Positions 1 to 8,700 of a stretch of 16,964 nt of DNA are shown here, piece after piece. Below the pieces are notes generated by a model, which saw only the letters and a list, made by a program, of their open reading frames with translations, had not been told where the DNA came from and searched no databases. Every line of letters starts with the position of its first letter. Within the stretch, counting starts at the first letter, position 1. The DNA comes from Candidatus Altimarinota bacterium (GTDB taxonomy: Bacteria > Patescibacteriota > Gracilibacteria > RBG-16-42-10): NCBI GenBank assembly GCA_017984655.1, contig JAGNZB010000018.1:1-16964 (forward strand), given 5' to 3'. A program made the position numbers and the translations under genes.

Positions 1-1966
1 TCTGATGTGCTGGAAAGGCCACATTCCGTTCCCTACCATCATCGAGTACCACTCTCTGCATCCGAACTGACTCACAATAGGGTAGATCTCCGAGGAGACA
101 TTGAGCAGGACTAGTATAGCCTGCAGCATTGACCTGGTTCGTCAGTGTCCCTGGAACTTGAGGAGGCCTTCTTAGTTCTGTTCCAGCAATAATCGGGGGA
201 GATGCCGTCACATCATCAATCAAAACCACATCACCTGATGCCAAAGTCATTGCCCTAGTCACAGACGAAGATGCTCCTTGCCCAGGTGTAGTACCAGCAG
301 CAGTAGTGCCTACGCCAGTACTGCGAACATTAATTACATCACAGATCTGAGAAAGGGCTCCCCAGTTGGTACCAAAAGCACTAATTCTAGTCGTCAACCA
401 ACCGACAGGGATTCCGAAAGGAAGAACACCTTCGGAGTGCTGACAACCAATAACAGCGAATAACAGAAGAAAACTCACAAAAGTACCAATCACCGCCATC
501 ACACTGATTACTGGTAGAGCAAAAAGTGCTACTGCGCCCAACCAAGCTCGCTTCCAGCGCTCCTTTGTCACCAACCAGATCGTAAAAGCGATCAAGTGAA
601 CAACAAAGATCAAGCCACCAATGATAGTTTCAATCAATAACAACTCAATGATCAAAAACACTAAGTTGATACCAGCAATTAAATTGACATTGATATATTG
701 CTGAGTCTTTTTACTAGCACCCATTTTACCAGCAACAGCAGTCACCTTTTGAGCACTTTGCTCAGCTAGTTGACGCTTGATATTAGCTTTCCCGAGCATG
801 GAATCTCCCTTGGCCTTGCTGAGATTAGGCCCTTGCATCATCGGATCATCACTCTGCTTTGCCGCTGACTTACCACTGGATGCGGCTGGAGCTTTGCTTG
901 GAGCACTATCCTTGGCATCTTCTTTCTTGCCTTTGTTGAGACGCTCTTCACCTCGGTCAGCAAGGTTATTGAGCCCCTTACCTGCTCGATCAAGGCCACT
1001 AATACCTCGATTGGCCATTCGTTGGCGCCAAGACTGACTGGGATTGACAGTACCCCCTGGAGCGGATGGTCCCCCCGAACTGGACGCCGCACCAAGATTA
1101 CCGGCTGGTGGAGCAGGTTGAGTCCCCGGAGCAGGTGATGCCGGTTCTGTAACTGCTGCAGGAGCAGGTTGAGAAGGTGTTGCAGGCCCTTCAGCTGCTG
1201 ACTGCGGAGCCTGATCACCACTAGCGGGAACTGGCGTCTCTGGACTGGGTTCCGTAGCATTGGCTCCTGTCGGTGTCGCATTCTTTTTACTATCCGTCGC
1301 TGCTTCTTCTGTAGCTGGCGCAGCACTATTTTCTTGAGTAGCATTCTCAGCATCCTTCGCAGCACCTTCAGTGGCTGCAGCCTCAGCTGCTTCTTGCTTC
1401 GGCTCTTCTTCAGCTGGGGGTTGCTCCTGTTCATCTTCTACCGTTTTTTCATCTTCAGGTTGCGGAGCTTCAGCTGAGGATCCCTCATTCCAGCCATCAA
1501 CTGCACCATCATTACCAGTATCAGCCTCACCAGCTTCGCTAGTAGCATTATCATTGGCAGTACTAGCATCACCTCCCAAAATATTGCCGACAGGACTATT
1601 GCCCCAGTCGCCCACTTGATTACTAGAGCCATTATTGCCCCAATCCCCTACGGATCCTTGTGGACCAGTAGTACCAACATTCCCTGCTGGACTAGAGGTG
1701 GCCGACGGTAGAGTAGTGGTGGACTGTGACGAAGTATTGAACTCTTGATTTTGCTGATCAGTCTGAGTATAGACTGTATTACCCCACTGATCGACAGAGA
1801 CACCGTCAACGGGAGGAGTACCATTGGCCCAAGGATCACTTTTATCATCATTTGCGGGTGTTGCATTACTACCCGCACTAAAAATCACTTGTGAATGTGG
1901 CTCACTAGTCCCTGATTGATCACCGGGAGTAGAATCGTTTGGAATTTTTGATGCTGGTTCAGCCAT
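1..1966 (-). CDS. Partial: long disordered, membrane-anchored protein with an outward C-terminal region; last gene of the VirB4 operon
   Basis: The frame is open for 655 codons from ATG at 1966 to the left edge, with no stop, so the C-terminus is missing. Residues 1-390 are low complexity: Ser/Thr/Asn/Gly-rich at first, with VGDWGN twice (residues 106-111 and 118-123), then a Glu-rich stretch (about 168-200), then Pro/Ala-rich. Basic residues follow. Hydrophobic segments lie at about 427-465 (long enough for a hairpin) and 475-506. After them come at least 150 polar residues with four cysteines, one at the membrane edge; the preceding 500 residues have none. I infer a cytoplasmic disordered N-terminus and an outside C-terminal domain. 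The start lies 8 bases after the VirB4 stop, so it is probably cotranscribed and part of the same machine. I do not recognise the outer domain. A wall-active enzyme is possible but not shown. Confidence 0.85.
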   Translation of the reverse strand, partial: MAEPASKIPNDSTPGDQSGTSEPHSQVIFSAGSNATPANDDKSDPWANGTPPVDGVSVDQWGNTVYTQTDQQNQEFNTSSQSTTTLPSATSSPAGNVGTTGPQGSVGDWGNNGSSNQVGDWGNSPVGNILGGDASTANDNATSEAGEADTGNDGAVDGWNEGSSAEAPQPEDEKTVEDEQEQPPAEEEPKQEAAEAAATEGAAKDAENATQENSAAPATEEAATDSKKNATPTGANATEPSPETPVPASGDQAPQSAAEGPATPSQPAPAAVTEPASPAPGTQPAPPAGNLGAASSSGGPSAPGGTVNPSQSWRQRMANRGISGLDRAGKGLNNLADRGEERLNKGKKEDAKDSAPSKAPAASSGKSAAKQSDDPMMQGPNLSKAKGDSMLGKANIKRQLAEQSAQKVTAVAGKMGASKKTQQYINVNLIAGINLVFLIIELLLIETIIGGLIFVVHLIAFTIWLVTKERWKRAWLGAVALFALPVISVMAVIGTFVSFLLLFAVIGCQHSEGVLPFGIPVGWLTTRISAFGTNWGALSQICDVINVRSTGVGTTAAGTTPGQGASSSVTRAMTLASGDVVLIDDVTASPPIIAGTELRRPPQVPGTLTNQVNAAGYTSPAQCLLGDLPYCESVRMQRVVLDDGRERNVAFPAHQ

Positions 1967-1974
1967 ACCGATGC

Positions 1975-4011
1975 TTATTTAGCGTCAAACTTCTCAGCTT
2001 GGGCGCGGATCTGGAGTACTTCCTCTGGGTTGGTAGTGATCACCCGATGCTCTGCCGCTGAAGCGATAATTTGAATAGCGACATGCTTTCGGCCAGCAAA
2101 GAAGATACCTTCTCCTTGCACAGAATTGAGCAAGTAATACTGCTCTCCTTCTGTGAGGTTGAAGATCTTGGTCAATCCTGGCATTGCTGATGGTGCTTGT
2201 TTGAGCAGAATCTGCATTGCTGAGTTGGTAATAATTGATTTACCAAATTCCTGACCAATAAAGTCGCCTACATCTTGCGTAATGGTAGTGACACCCAAGT
2301 AGTACTTACGAGCGCGCTTGACCAAACCATACACGAAGCGAGCCGCATCTTCGTGCTGAAGCATCGTCCAGGCCTCATCGATCACAAGGATACGACGCTT
2401 GAGCTTACTACGAACGACATTCCAGATATAGGTCAGCAAAATATACATTGCTGTCGGACGAAGCACTTCATCCAAATCACGAATACTAAAGACCACAAGC
2501 CCACTCTTCAAGTCGACATTGGTAGGACGGTTGAAAATACCGGCAAAAATACCTGAAGTGTATTGTTTGAGGCGCTGGGCAATATCCTCTCCACCCTTGG
2601 TATCCTGAAGGACATCATGAAGATCCTCCATGGTAGGTGGTGGAATCCGGCCAGGATTGACGGTATCCATCGTAATCCCCTTTAGGGCATAGGTATCCAA
2701 AAGCGCTTGATCGACCAGACCTTCTTCACGAGGAGTCAGATCACCAAGCATCAGCTTCATCAAGCCCTTGAGCGTAATAATCGCGGTACGTAGCAAGTCA
2801 CCAGGTTGCTCTTCTTTGCCTTCATATGGCAGTGGCAGATCAAAAGGATTGATACGTCGATCGGCATTGAGTGAGACATCGAGATAGGTACCACCGACTA
2901 GATCACACAGACCTTTGTACTCGTTCTCAGGGTCGATGACGATAACATCAGTACCAAGCATCAAACTACGTAAGATTTCTAGTTTGACCGCGTATGATTT
3001 ACCAGCACCGGATGTAGCAAAAACTACTGCATTGGCATTTGGCAGTGAGAAACGATCAAAGATAATCAATGAATTGTTGTGGCGATTGATACCGTACAAA
3101 ATACCTTGATCTGATGTCAATTCTGACGATGTGAATGGAAAAGAGCTTGATAGTGGCTCAGTGTTCATATTGCGAACCACATAGAGCTCATCAGTAGCAT
3201 AAGGAAGGGTCGAATTGAAACCTTGCTCAGTACGAGCTTGAATTGATTTGATAATCAAAAGCTTTCCACCAAGGATCGCTTCTAGTTGCTTACCCAAGTT
3301 GGCTAATTGTTTTTCAGATGTAGTGTAAATAGTGAAGTACAAGCCGAACTGGAAGAACTTTTCCACACCAGTAGCGATCTTGTCACGCATTTCTTCAGCA
3401 TCCGCCAAAGCAGCTTCAATCGCCGGGTCACGAGCCTGACCACGTTCTTGTTGAATACGAATCGAAGACTCCATCTGCCCCACTTTGCTTTGCAAACTAC
3501 GAAGAATATCAGCTGACTGAATCGGGTAAATGAACATCGAAATATCCATAGTCGCCTCCAAATTGATCAATGGTGAGAGCCAGTTGGTCTCGAGATAACG
3601 AGGATAAGAAAAGACAACAAACGTACGTACATAGACGTCATTGATCATCAGCTTATCATAATCGATCTTCATACTTGATGGCGCGATCAAGTCTTTGACT
3701 GAAGCCAAACCAGCCTCATAAAGCTTCTGAGCCTCATCCAAACGACGCTGTTCTGTAGAACGGTCTTCTGCTGAAGTTTTTGATTTATCCTTCTGAAACA
3801 AGCTAAAGCCCTTTTTCAAGGCGCCGCGACTCCCCCGTTCTTTCGCCGTCATCGCTACTTGCGCAGTAGTTGCCACAACGTCAGCTGATACCTGATTTTT
3901 GGCATCAGCTAGTGTTTTCACTTTCTTACCGCCAAGCATACCAGTCAGAGCACGAAATGAATTTCGGATCTGAGCGACGATTCCTGATTGTGGTGAAGGA
4001 GTATTAGTCAT
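1975..4011 (-). CDS. virB4: VirB4/TraC-type ATPase of a type IV secretion-like system
   Basis: A 678-residue cytoplasmic ATPase that would power substrate or pilin movement. Walker A is ATSGAGKS, with the lysine at residue 338; the usual first glycine is alanine. It is followed by the VirB4-like VIVIDPENEYKGL. Walker B is ILVIDEAW (D545, E546). A downstream ITQDVGDF and a TNSAMQILLKQ segment also fit VirB4 ATPases. The first 120 residues are basic and charged, then a partial N-terminal VirB4 region leads into the RecA-like core. I chose ATG 4011 over a TTG at 4038. It overlaps the upstream stop in ATGACTAA (8 bases), a pattern typical of translational coupling. The more N-terminal VirB4 region is in the separate upstream gene, so VirB4 is split in two here. 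The stop is TAA. Family assignment is secure; the transported substrate is unknown. Confidence 0.93.
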   Translation of the reverse strand: MTNTPSPQSGIVAQIRNSFRALTGMLGGKKVKTLADAKNQVSADVVATTAQVAMTAKERGSRGALKKGFSLFQKDKSKTSAEDRSTEQRRLDEAQKLYEAGLASVKDLIAPSSMKIDYDKLMINDVYVRTFVVFSYPRYLETNWLSPLINLEATMDISMFIYPIQSADILRSLQSKVGQMESSIRIQQERGQARDPAIEAALADAEEMRDKIATGVEKFFQFGLYFTIYTTSEKQLANLGKQLEAILGGKLLIIKSIQARTEQGFNSTLPYATDELYVVRNMNTEPLSSSFPFTSSELTSDQGILYGINRHNNSLIIFDRFSLPNANAVVFATSGAGKSYAVKLEILRSLMLGTDVIVIDPENEYKGLCDLVGGTYLDVSLNADRRINPFDLPLPYEGKEEQPGDLLRTAIITLKGLMKLMLGDLTPREEGLVDQALLDTYALKGITMDTVNPGRIPPPTMEDLHDVLQDTKGGEDIAQRLKQYTSGIFAGIFNRPTNVDLKSGLVVFSIRDLDEVLRPTAMYILLTYIWNVVRSKLKRRILVIDEAWTMLQHEDAARFVYGLVKRARKYYLGVTTITQDVGDFIGQEFGKSIITNSAMQILLKQAPSAMPGLTKIFNLTEGEQYYLLNSVQGEGIFFAGRKHVAIQIIASAAEHRVITTNPEEVLQIRAQAEKFDAK

Positions 4012-4723
4012 TTTCAGTTTGGCCAGCGACCTTGGCAATATCAGTAAGATTGAGTTTGAGTAAGTTTTCTACTTTTTGACCTTGGGAAGTGATGGGATTA
4101 TAGGCTTCATAGAAGTTTTGGATCAATTCATGGGTATTGAGACGCTTCACATAAATACCAGCACCGGTAAGGGCATTGATGACACCATTGGTACGTTGAT
4201 TGAGGGTCTTGCGCAGTGCAGAGAATTCTTGTTGGCGCACCCGGTAATCCAGACCATTGTCAGCAGGGTTGAGCTGCTGCATAAACCGCTGAATAAAATT
4301 GCCCGACTTCACTCTATCAGGCTCATGCGAGACTACAATATAAAAATCCTTTTCCATGATGTCTGAATACTCAACGAAGCTGGCAACGAAATCAATATAA
4401 TCGTATGTTTGTTGTTTGATTCGAGCATCAGGTTGATTATTGGCAAGCTCAGTCATCCGAGTAAGGTAACCTTCGATATCGAGACGCTTGGAACGAATCA
4501 GAATCTGGATCGGGAAATCAAGCGCATTGAGGAAGTTCTGATAGGAGTAGATGATCGAATTTTGTTCTTGCTCTGACAACAGCTCGAAGTTGACACTAGA
4601 CACCGCCAAGACTGCACGGACACTACCGTCTTTGAGCACCAAGGTATTATCTTTGATCTCCGCAATCTTGAGATGCGTCTGAGTACTAGCTTCGACATTT
4701 CCTTTTCTTTGATTTACTGGCAT
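4004..4723 (-). CDS. VirB4/TraC N-terminal-like protein, separate from the ATPase domain
   Basis: A 239-residue soluble protein. After a short polar start it shows the pattern of VirB4/TraC N-terminal regions: KIAEIKDNTLVLKDGSVRAVLAV, then NFELLSEQEQNSII, then FLNALDFPIQILIRSKRLD, and later a YIVVSHEP strand. No Walker motif is present. In classical VirB4 this region is fused to the ATPase. Here the ATPase gene follows with an 8-base overlap, so the two products probably work as one unit. The gene begins 8 bases after the PrgI-like stop. The sequence before ATG 4723 (CCTTTCTT) has no Shine-Dalgarno motif, so coupling to PrgI translation is likely. The stop is TAA. Assignment rests on sequence pattern plus gene order. 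Confidence 0.85.
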   Translation of the reverse strand: MPVNQRKGNVEASTQTHLKIAEIKDNTLVLKDGSVRAVLAVSSVNFELLSEQEQNSIIYSYQNFLNALDFPIQILIRSKRLDIEGYLTRMTELANNQPDARIKQQTYDYIDFVASFVEYSDIMEKDFYIVVSHEPDRVKSGNFIQRFMQQLNPADNGLDYRVRQQEFSALRKTLNQRTNGVINALTGAGIYVKRLNTHELIQNFYEAYNPITSQGQKVENLLKLNLTDIAKVAGQTEND

Positions 4724-4731
4724 AAGAAAGG

Positions 4732-5235
4732 CTATTTAGGGGGCTGTTTGGCATCATCGACACCAAAGGCTTGACGGACCAGGTTGTCATCATCTTCAAG
4801 ATCATCAGTACCGGTACCAGCAGTATCGAGCACTGAGGTCAGCTCATGAAGATCCTTGAATTGTTTCTGAGGAGGATCATCTCCAGACTTCTTGATTGGC
4901 TTCTGGACTTCAATCTTCTCCATAACTACCCGCTCATCCAAAGGAATATCTGAGCTTCCCTTCTCCCAGACTCTGAGACGAGGCTTGAGTAGATAGAGCG
5001 TGAGAGCAGCCAAATAGTTCATAAATGGCATATCATGGACTCGAATCAAGGCAAAAGCAGCCGTGATACCAGCAATGATCACACTCATGATGATATTGAC
5101 TGGAGACTGCAAAGTAATGTAGATCACATAGGCCAGGCCCCCACCAGCAATGGCTATGATAAGCTGTACCATGGTCAATGGACCGACTATGGTATCAGCA
5201 CGCTGGACGTCTTGTGGAACTTTGAATTGAGCCAT
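4732..5235 (-). CDS. PrgI-family small membrane protein
   Basis: A 167-residue protein starting MAQFKVPQDVQRADTIVGPLT, a typical PrgI-family opening (short amphipathic lead, then helix). Two transmembrane helices lie at about residues 20-40 and 43-65 with a short loop between them. RVHDMPFMNYLA and a basic PRLRVWEKG follow. The tail from about 105 to 167 is hydrophilic, first basic, then acidic (DDLEDDD). PrgI-family proteins sit directly upstream of virB4 in Gram-positive conjugation systems and in reduced CPR clusters, as here. I infer a channel subunit with its tail in the cytoplasm, perhaps contacting VirB4. It is the first gene of the operon, about 25 bases behind a good promoter. The stop is TAG. 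The acidic tail is longer than the usual family core of about 100-120 residues. Confidence 0.88.
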   Translation of the reverse strand: MAQFKVPQDVQRADTIVGPLTMVQLIIAIAGGGLAYVIYITLQSPVNIIMSVIIAGITAAFALIRVHDMPFMNYLAALTLYLLKPRLRVWEKGSSDIPLDERVVMEKIEVQKPIKKSGDDPPQKQFKDLHELTSVLDTAGTGTDDLEDDDNLVRQAFGVDDAKQPPK

Positions 5236-5266
5236 GTGACGAGGGGAATTTAAAATACGTCAGGTA

Positions 5267-5295
5267 ATTATAGCACAACAAGGGACGATTGCGAA
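5267..5295 (-). promoter_or_regulatory. Sigma70-like promoter for the PrgI-VirB4 operon
   Basis: On the minus strand the -35 is TTCGCA (5290-5295, 4 of 6 to consensus) and the -10 is a perfect TATAAT (5267-5272), with a 17-base spacer and TGTGC just before the -10. The predicted start near 5260 gives a leader of about 25 bases before ATG 5235. Confidence 0.65.
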
Positions 5296-5309
5296 GAAAA
5301 CCAATGTGG

Positions 5310-5634
5310 CCAATTAGTAATTGGCAATTAGGAATGAGTAATTGATGGAGCTTTTTACCTTTCCTTTTACTTTTCCCTTTAAGAATCCGTTTGTATCTGA
5401 GACAATAATATGATCATGTCAAGAATGGTACTGTTGTTCTTGAGGCTGATTTGGATTGTGGTCTAAGGCTCTTTTTAAAGGTGAAAGTGAAGGTAAAGGT
5501 GAAAATAAACTGAGTGTGGTGGAGAAAGTGGGAACCGAGATACTCGGCAGGATCCTTCACTGCGTTCAGGATGACGGAAGAGAGGGAATGCCGAATCCCC
5601 TGAGCCAAATTAGTAATTACCAATTCCTAATTTA
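5310..5634. repeat. Composite intergenic repeat with nested inverted arms of 7-base and 6-base units
   Basis: The outer arms pair 5326-5343 with 5615-5632 (16 of 18 complementary). Both are built of heptads of form AATTNNN: AATTAGT, AATTGGC, AATTAGG on the left and AATTAGT, AATTACC, AATTCCT on the right. A local palindrome CCAATTAGTAATTGG lies at 5310-5324. The inner arms pair 5353-5384 with 5474-5506 (about 25 of 32) and are built of hexads such as TTTACC, TTTCCT and TTTACT, which are purine-rich on the right. The central part, about 5384-5470, has no gene I can support. The right inner part contains the dispersed repeat at 5550-5577. The layout resembles a miniature inverted-repeat element, but no target-site duplication was identified. 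Confidence 0.7.
5535..5577 (-). repeat. Dispersed palindromic repeat (the VILNAVKDP type)
   Basis: On the minus strand the core reads CGTCATCCTGAACGCAGTGA followed by AGGATCC, holding an ATCCT/AGGAT inverted pair. A CCGAG-TAT-CTCGG hairpin (5535-5547) follows. Translated, the core gives SSVILNAVKDP, a string I recognise from many spurious hypothetical proteins in unrelated genomes, where it marks this class of intergenic repeat. It may act as a weak terminator after the VirB6 transcript, but no strong T-tract is present. Confidence 0.6.
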
Positions 5635-5721
5635 TAGTAGTTGCCCGAGTCGTCTAACCAACTCCATCACTGCCCACAATATGTCTTGAATACGGTCCCA
5701 GATAAAAGAAATGACAATCAT
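5632..5721 (-). CDS. Possible 29-residue small protein after the VirB6-like gene
   Basis: A short frame starts at ATG 5721, 10 bases after the VirB6-like stop, and ends at TAA 5632-5634. The product begins MIVISFIWDRIQDILW and ends RRLGQLL. It reads as one amphipathic helix with hydrophobic residues spaced every 3-4 positions. Position and spacing suggest translational coupling. Its stop codon falls inside the right arm of the composite repeat, so the frame could be the remainder of a longer gene cut by the repeat. No Shine-Dalgarno motif is seen, as with the other genes here. Chance is a real alternative for a frame this short. Confidence 0.35.
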   Translation of the reverse strand: MIVISFIWDRIQDILWAVMELVRRLGQLL

Positions 5722-5731
5722 ATTCAGGGCT

Positions 5732-8700
5732 CTAGAAAAGTTTAGTTAGTGCATCCGCAACACCAGCGGCAACTTTTACTCTGTTATCTGTAGCAGCAAT
5801 CGCTTGTGGAGAACCTGGACCATGAGTAGTAATCGCAGCAGCTTCGTCCGCACGAGCATTCTTCTCCAGCTCAGCCAAGAATGCTCTCATAGTAGCTTCT
5901 TGACCAGCAGTAGTTATTGCTGGTTTTATATTTGCTAGAACCGCATCACGGCGATCAGCATGGGATTTGTTACGACCAGCATTCACGATCAAGCTTTTCA
6001 TAAAGTTATCCTGAATCTTTCTTGGACCAATACCAGCTTGTGAAAATCTACCATTAATATCCATTTCAAACGCGGCAGCAATACTTGATGTATCAAGTTC
6101 TTGCACCTGCCCACCAGCGGCACCATCATCACCATTCAAAGTGATAGAAGTACCAAACGCTGAGTTACGCATACTGGCAATACGATCAGCAAGAGCATTA
6201 CCTTTTGGCCCATCACGCAAAAGCTTATTACCGAGTTTACCTGCAGCAGCTAATTGGCCCATTTTTTCTGTAGCCGCTTTAAATGTTTCAGCATTAGCTT
6301 TCCTTTGAAGATCATTGTAATTCGCATAACCACTAAGCGAACTATCAACTTCAGCAGTAGCTTCTAATAACAGATCTAAGAATTCCTTCTGCGTTTTTTC
6401 ATCTCCAAATTGCGCACCATAAGCACCAATACCATCTTTAGCTACAAACCTTGTAAAGTGGCGACGTGCATCAGCGTCCAAAGCAAGTGCAGGCTTATTC
6501 ACCCCATCATCACGGAGCATCTGTAACATACGAGCAAGAGCTAGACCAGGCCCCTCTAACCCAGTAGCGTTATCTTTAACACGCCCCTCAGCATTGATAG
6601 CAGTCAACAATCCAGTCAACATAGTTTGGTCTCCATCAGCACTAGCACTCGTAACACGTTCGTTGATACGATTCTTATCACCAGTTCTGGCTACAAAACC
6701 TTTAGCCGACTCGTAGACTTGGTTAATCTTACTAGCGTTCGTATTTTCTAGACGTTCAACTAAATTTTCTGCTTGTTCACGACTAGAATGTCTACGCTCT
6801 TCGTCAAGTAGAAATTCACGAATAGTACGCAACGAACCATTTTTGTTTTTACTATTATCACCCACAACATCGTCCAACTTGAGGTTGCCGCTCTCAGCCA
6901 AAGCCTCTGTAGCGGCTCGAGCACGCAATCTATCACCTGACTTCATGGCATCAATACGTATTTGATTAATATTCTTCACACTCATACGCAAATTCATATC
7001 CTCTTTGTCTGTCTTCACAAGCGCGTTCTCAGCATTTGCAAGTTGACCAGCAAAACGCTCAGATGTTTGATTTCTACCAAATCCATTTAATTTAGTAATT
7101 TGAACAGCCCGATTCAAACCGAAGCGCTTTTTCCTATCTTCAGCTTGCTGTTTAAAATCTGTATAAATACCTTTGGCAGCATCAGTAACATTTGAAGGAG
7201 AAGCAACTAACCAGCCCAATCCTCGAGCTATACGTTTATCTAGACGATTACCAGAAGTAGCTTGCAGACGATTACCTAGCATCTGTGTGGCACCATATCC
7301 AACGCCCAAACCAAAACCAAGTCCCTTCTTGGCGTATCCAAACAATGTGGATGGAGAACCTTGTGCTGCGATCTTGTCGATAATACCGTTGGCGTAGTCA
7401 CCCTTGGCAGAGGCGAAAGCAGCCGCGTAGACCATGGCGATCACGAATACTACCTGGAGATAATCTGCCAATGAACTAAAGCCAGCTGGGATCAGGCTAC
7501 CACCTGCCACCCCAGGACTAGTACCTTGGAGATTGGCGAAGAGTTGTGAGCCGACATTTTCAGCTGACAATACTGCTAGCACCAAGAAGAAAGCGGTCTT
7601 GATATGCATGAATGCATATTTGAAGAACTTGGATTGCCATTCACCAGCGACACTACCGCCGACTGGAGCGATCTTGCTGATCACATAGATTGGCGATGTG
7701 ATGGCTAGGGCCCAGAGCACGACGATACGGATAGTAAATGTCAGTGCTAGCGCCAAGAAACCAAAGAGCATCATCAAAACGATCAAGACGATGACGACAT
7801 TGATGAAGAATAGCGAGAGCAAAGTGGGTGTACTACGTGCTGCTGTGTCGCCAGGAGAATATTGTTGATACTGCTGCAGCTGCTCAAATCGCAAACCAGA
7901 AGCAAGCCGACAGAGCACACTCCCCTGCTTGATATCATTGGGGATCGAGAATCGAGCAGTACTATTTTGGGTACAAGCTACCGTCGTACCGCCTCCATGA
8001 GGTCCCATCCCAGCGATCTGATAGACACCAGCCTCGACGACATTACCAGCATCGATTACCAATCCGACGAAGAGACGAGAGAAGTTGACGGCAATCACCA
8101 CCACGATCAGTTTGGGCAAGATAGTCTTGACCGCATAATTATTAATCTGATACTGGACGATATTGGCAACCGCAATCGCTAGCAGAGCGAGGATAAAGAA
8201 CAAATTGACGAAGTCACGAATCGCCTTCCACATCGTCACCACAAATGGTGTCGTCGTAAAACCAGCATAGCTCAACACTGACTGGAAGAAGCTCATGATA
8301 AACGCCGTCAACCAGAGCAAGAAATGAATTACCAAGCCAAGAATCAAGTTCAAGATACCCAAAACAGCATTGAGAATAGGATTTTCTTCAGGTTCACCGA
8401 TAACCCGTGCATGATCTTGTGCTGCTGTAATACCAGCCCCACTACCTGCCGCATTGCCTTGGTCTTCGCTATCCACACTACAACGAGCGCCAGTAGTCAG
8501 GTTGGCGCCAGCAGGATCACTCAGACAACTACGAGCTTGAGCAATCAATGTCTCAATCGCTCTAGTCACATCAGGGTGGCGCTTAATTTTCAAAACTGGC
8601 ACACCTGCTTCACTCACTTGAGAAAAAAATGTGTCGTCATTTGCACCATATAGGATCTTATGTCTACGATTGGTACCGCTATTATTAAGATATTCTTTTT

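Noticed and set aside
838..1434. 198-codon minus-strand frame rich in Arg, Leu and Gln
   Set aside because: It is a shifted-frame shadow of the disordered region of the left-edge gene, whose own frame is open from 1966 to the edge. The basic Leu/Gln-rich composition is what Ala/Pro/Glu codons give when shifted.
4012..4038. TTG start at 4038 for VirB4
   Set aside because: The ATG at 4011 overlaps the upstream stop in a typical coupled arrangement. The nine extra residues add nothing recognisable.
5414..5623. 69-codon minus-strand frame containing VILNAVKDP and FTFTFTF
   Set aside because: It is made entirely of the dispersed repeat and the hexad arm. This kind of translation is a known false hypothetical protein.
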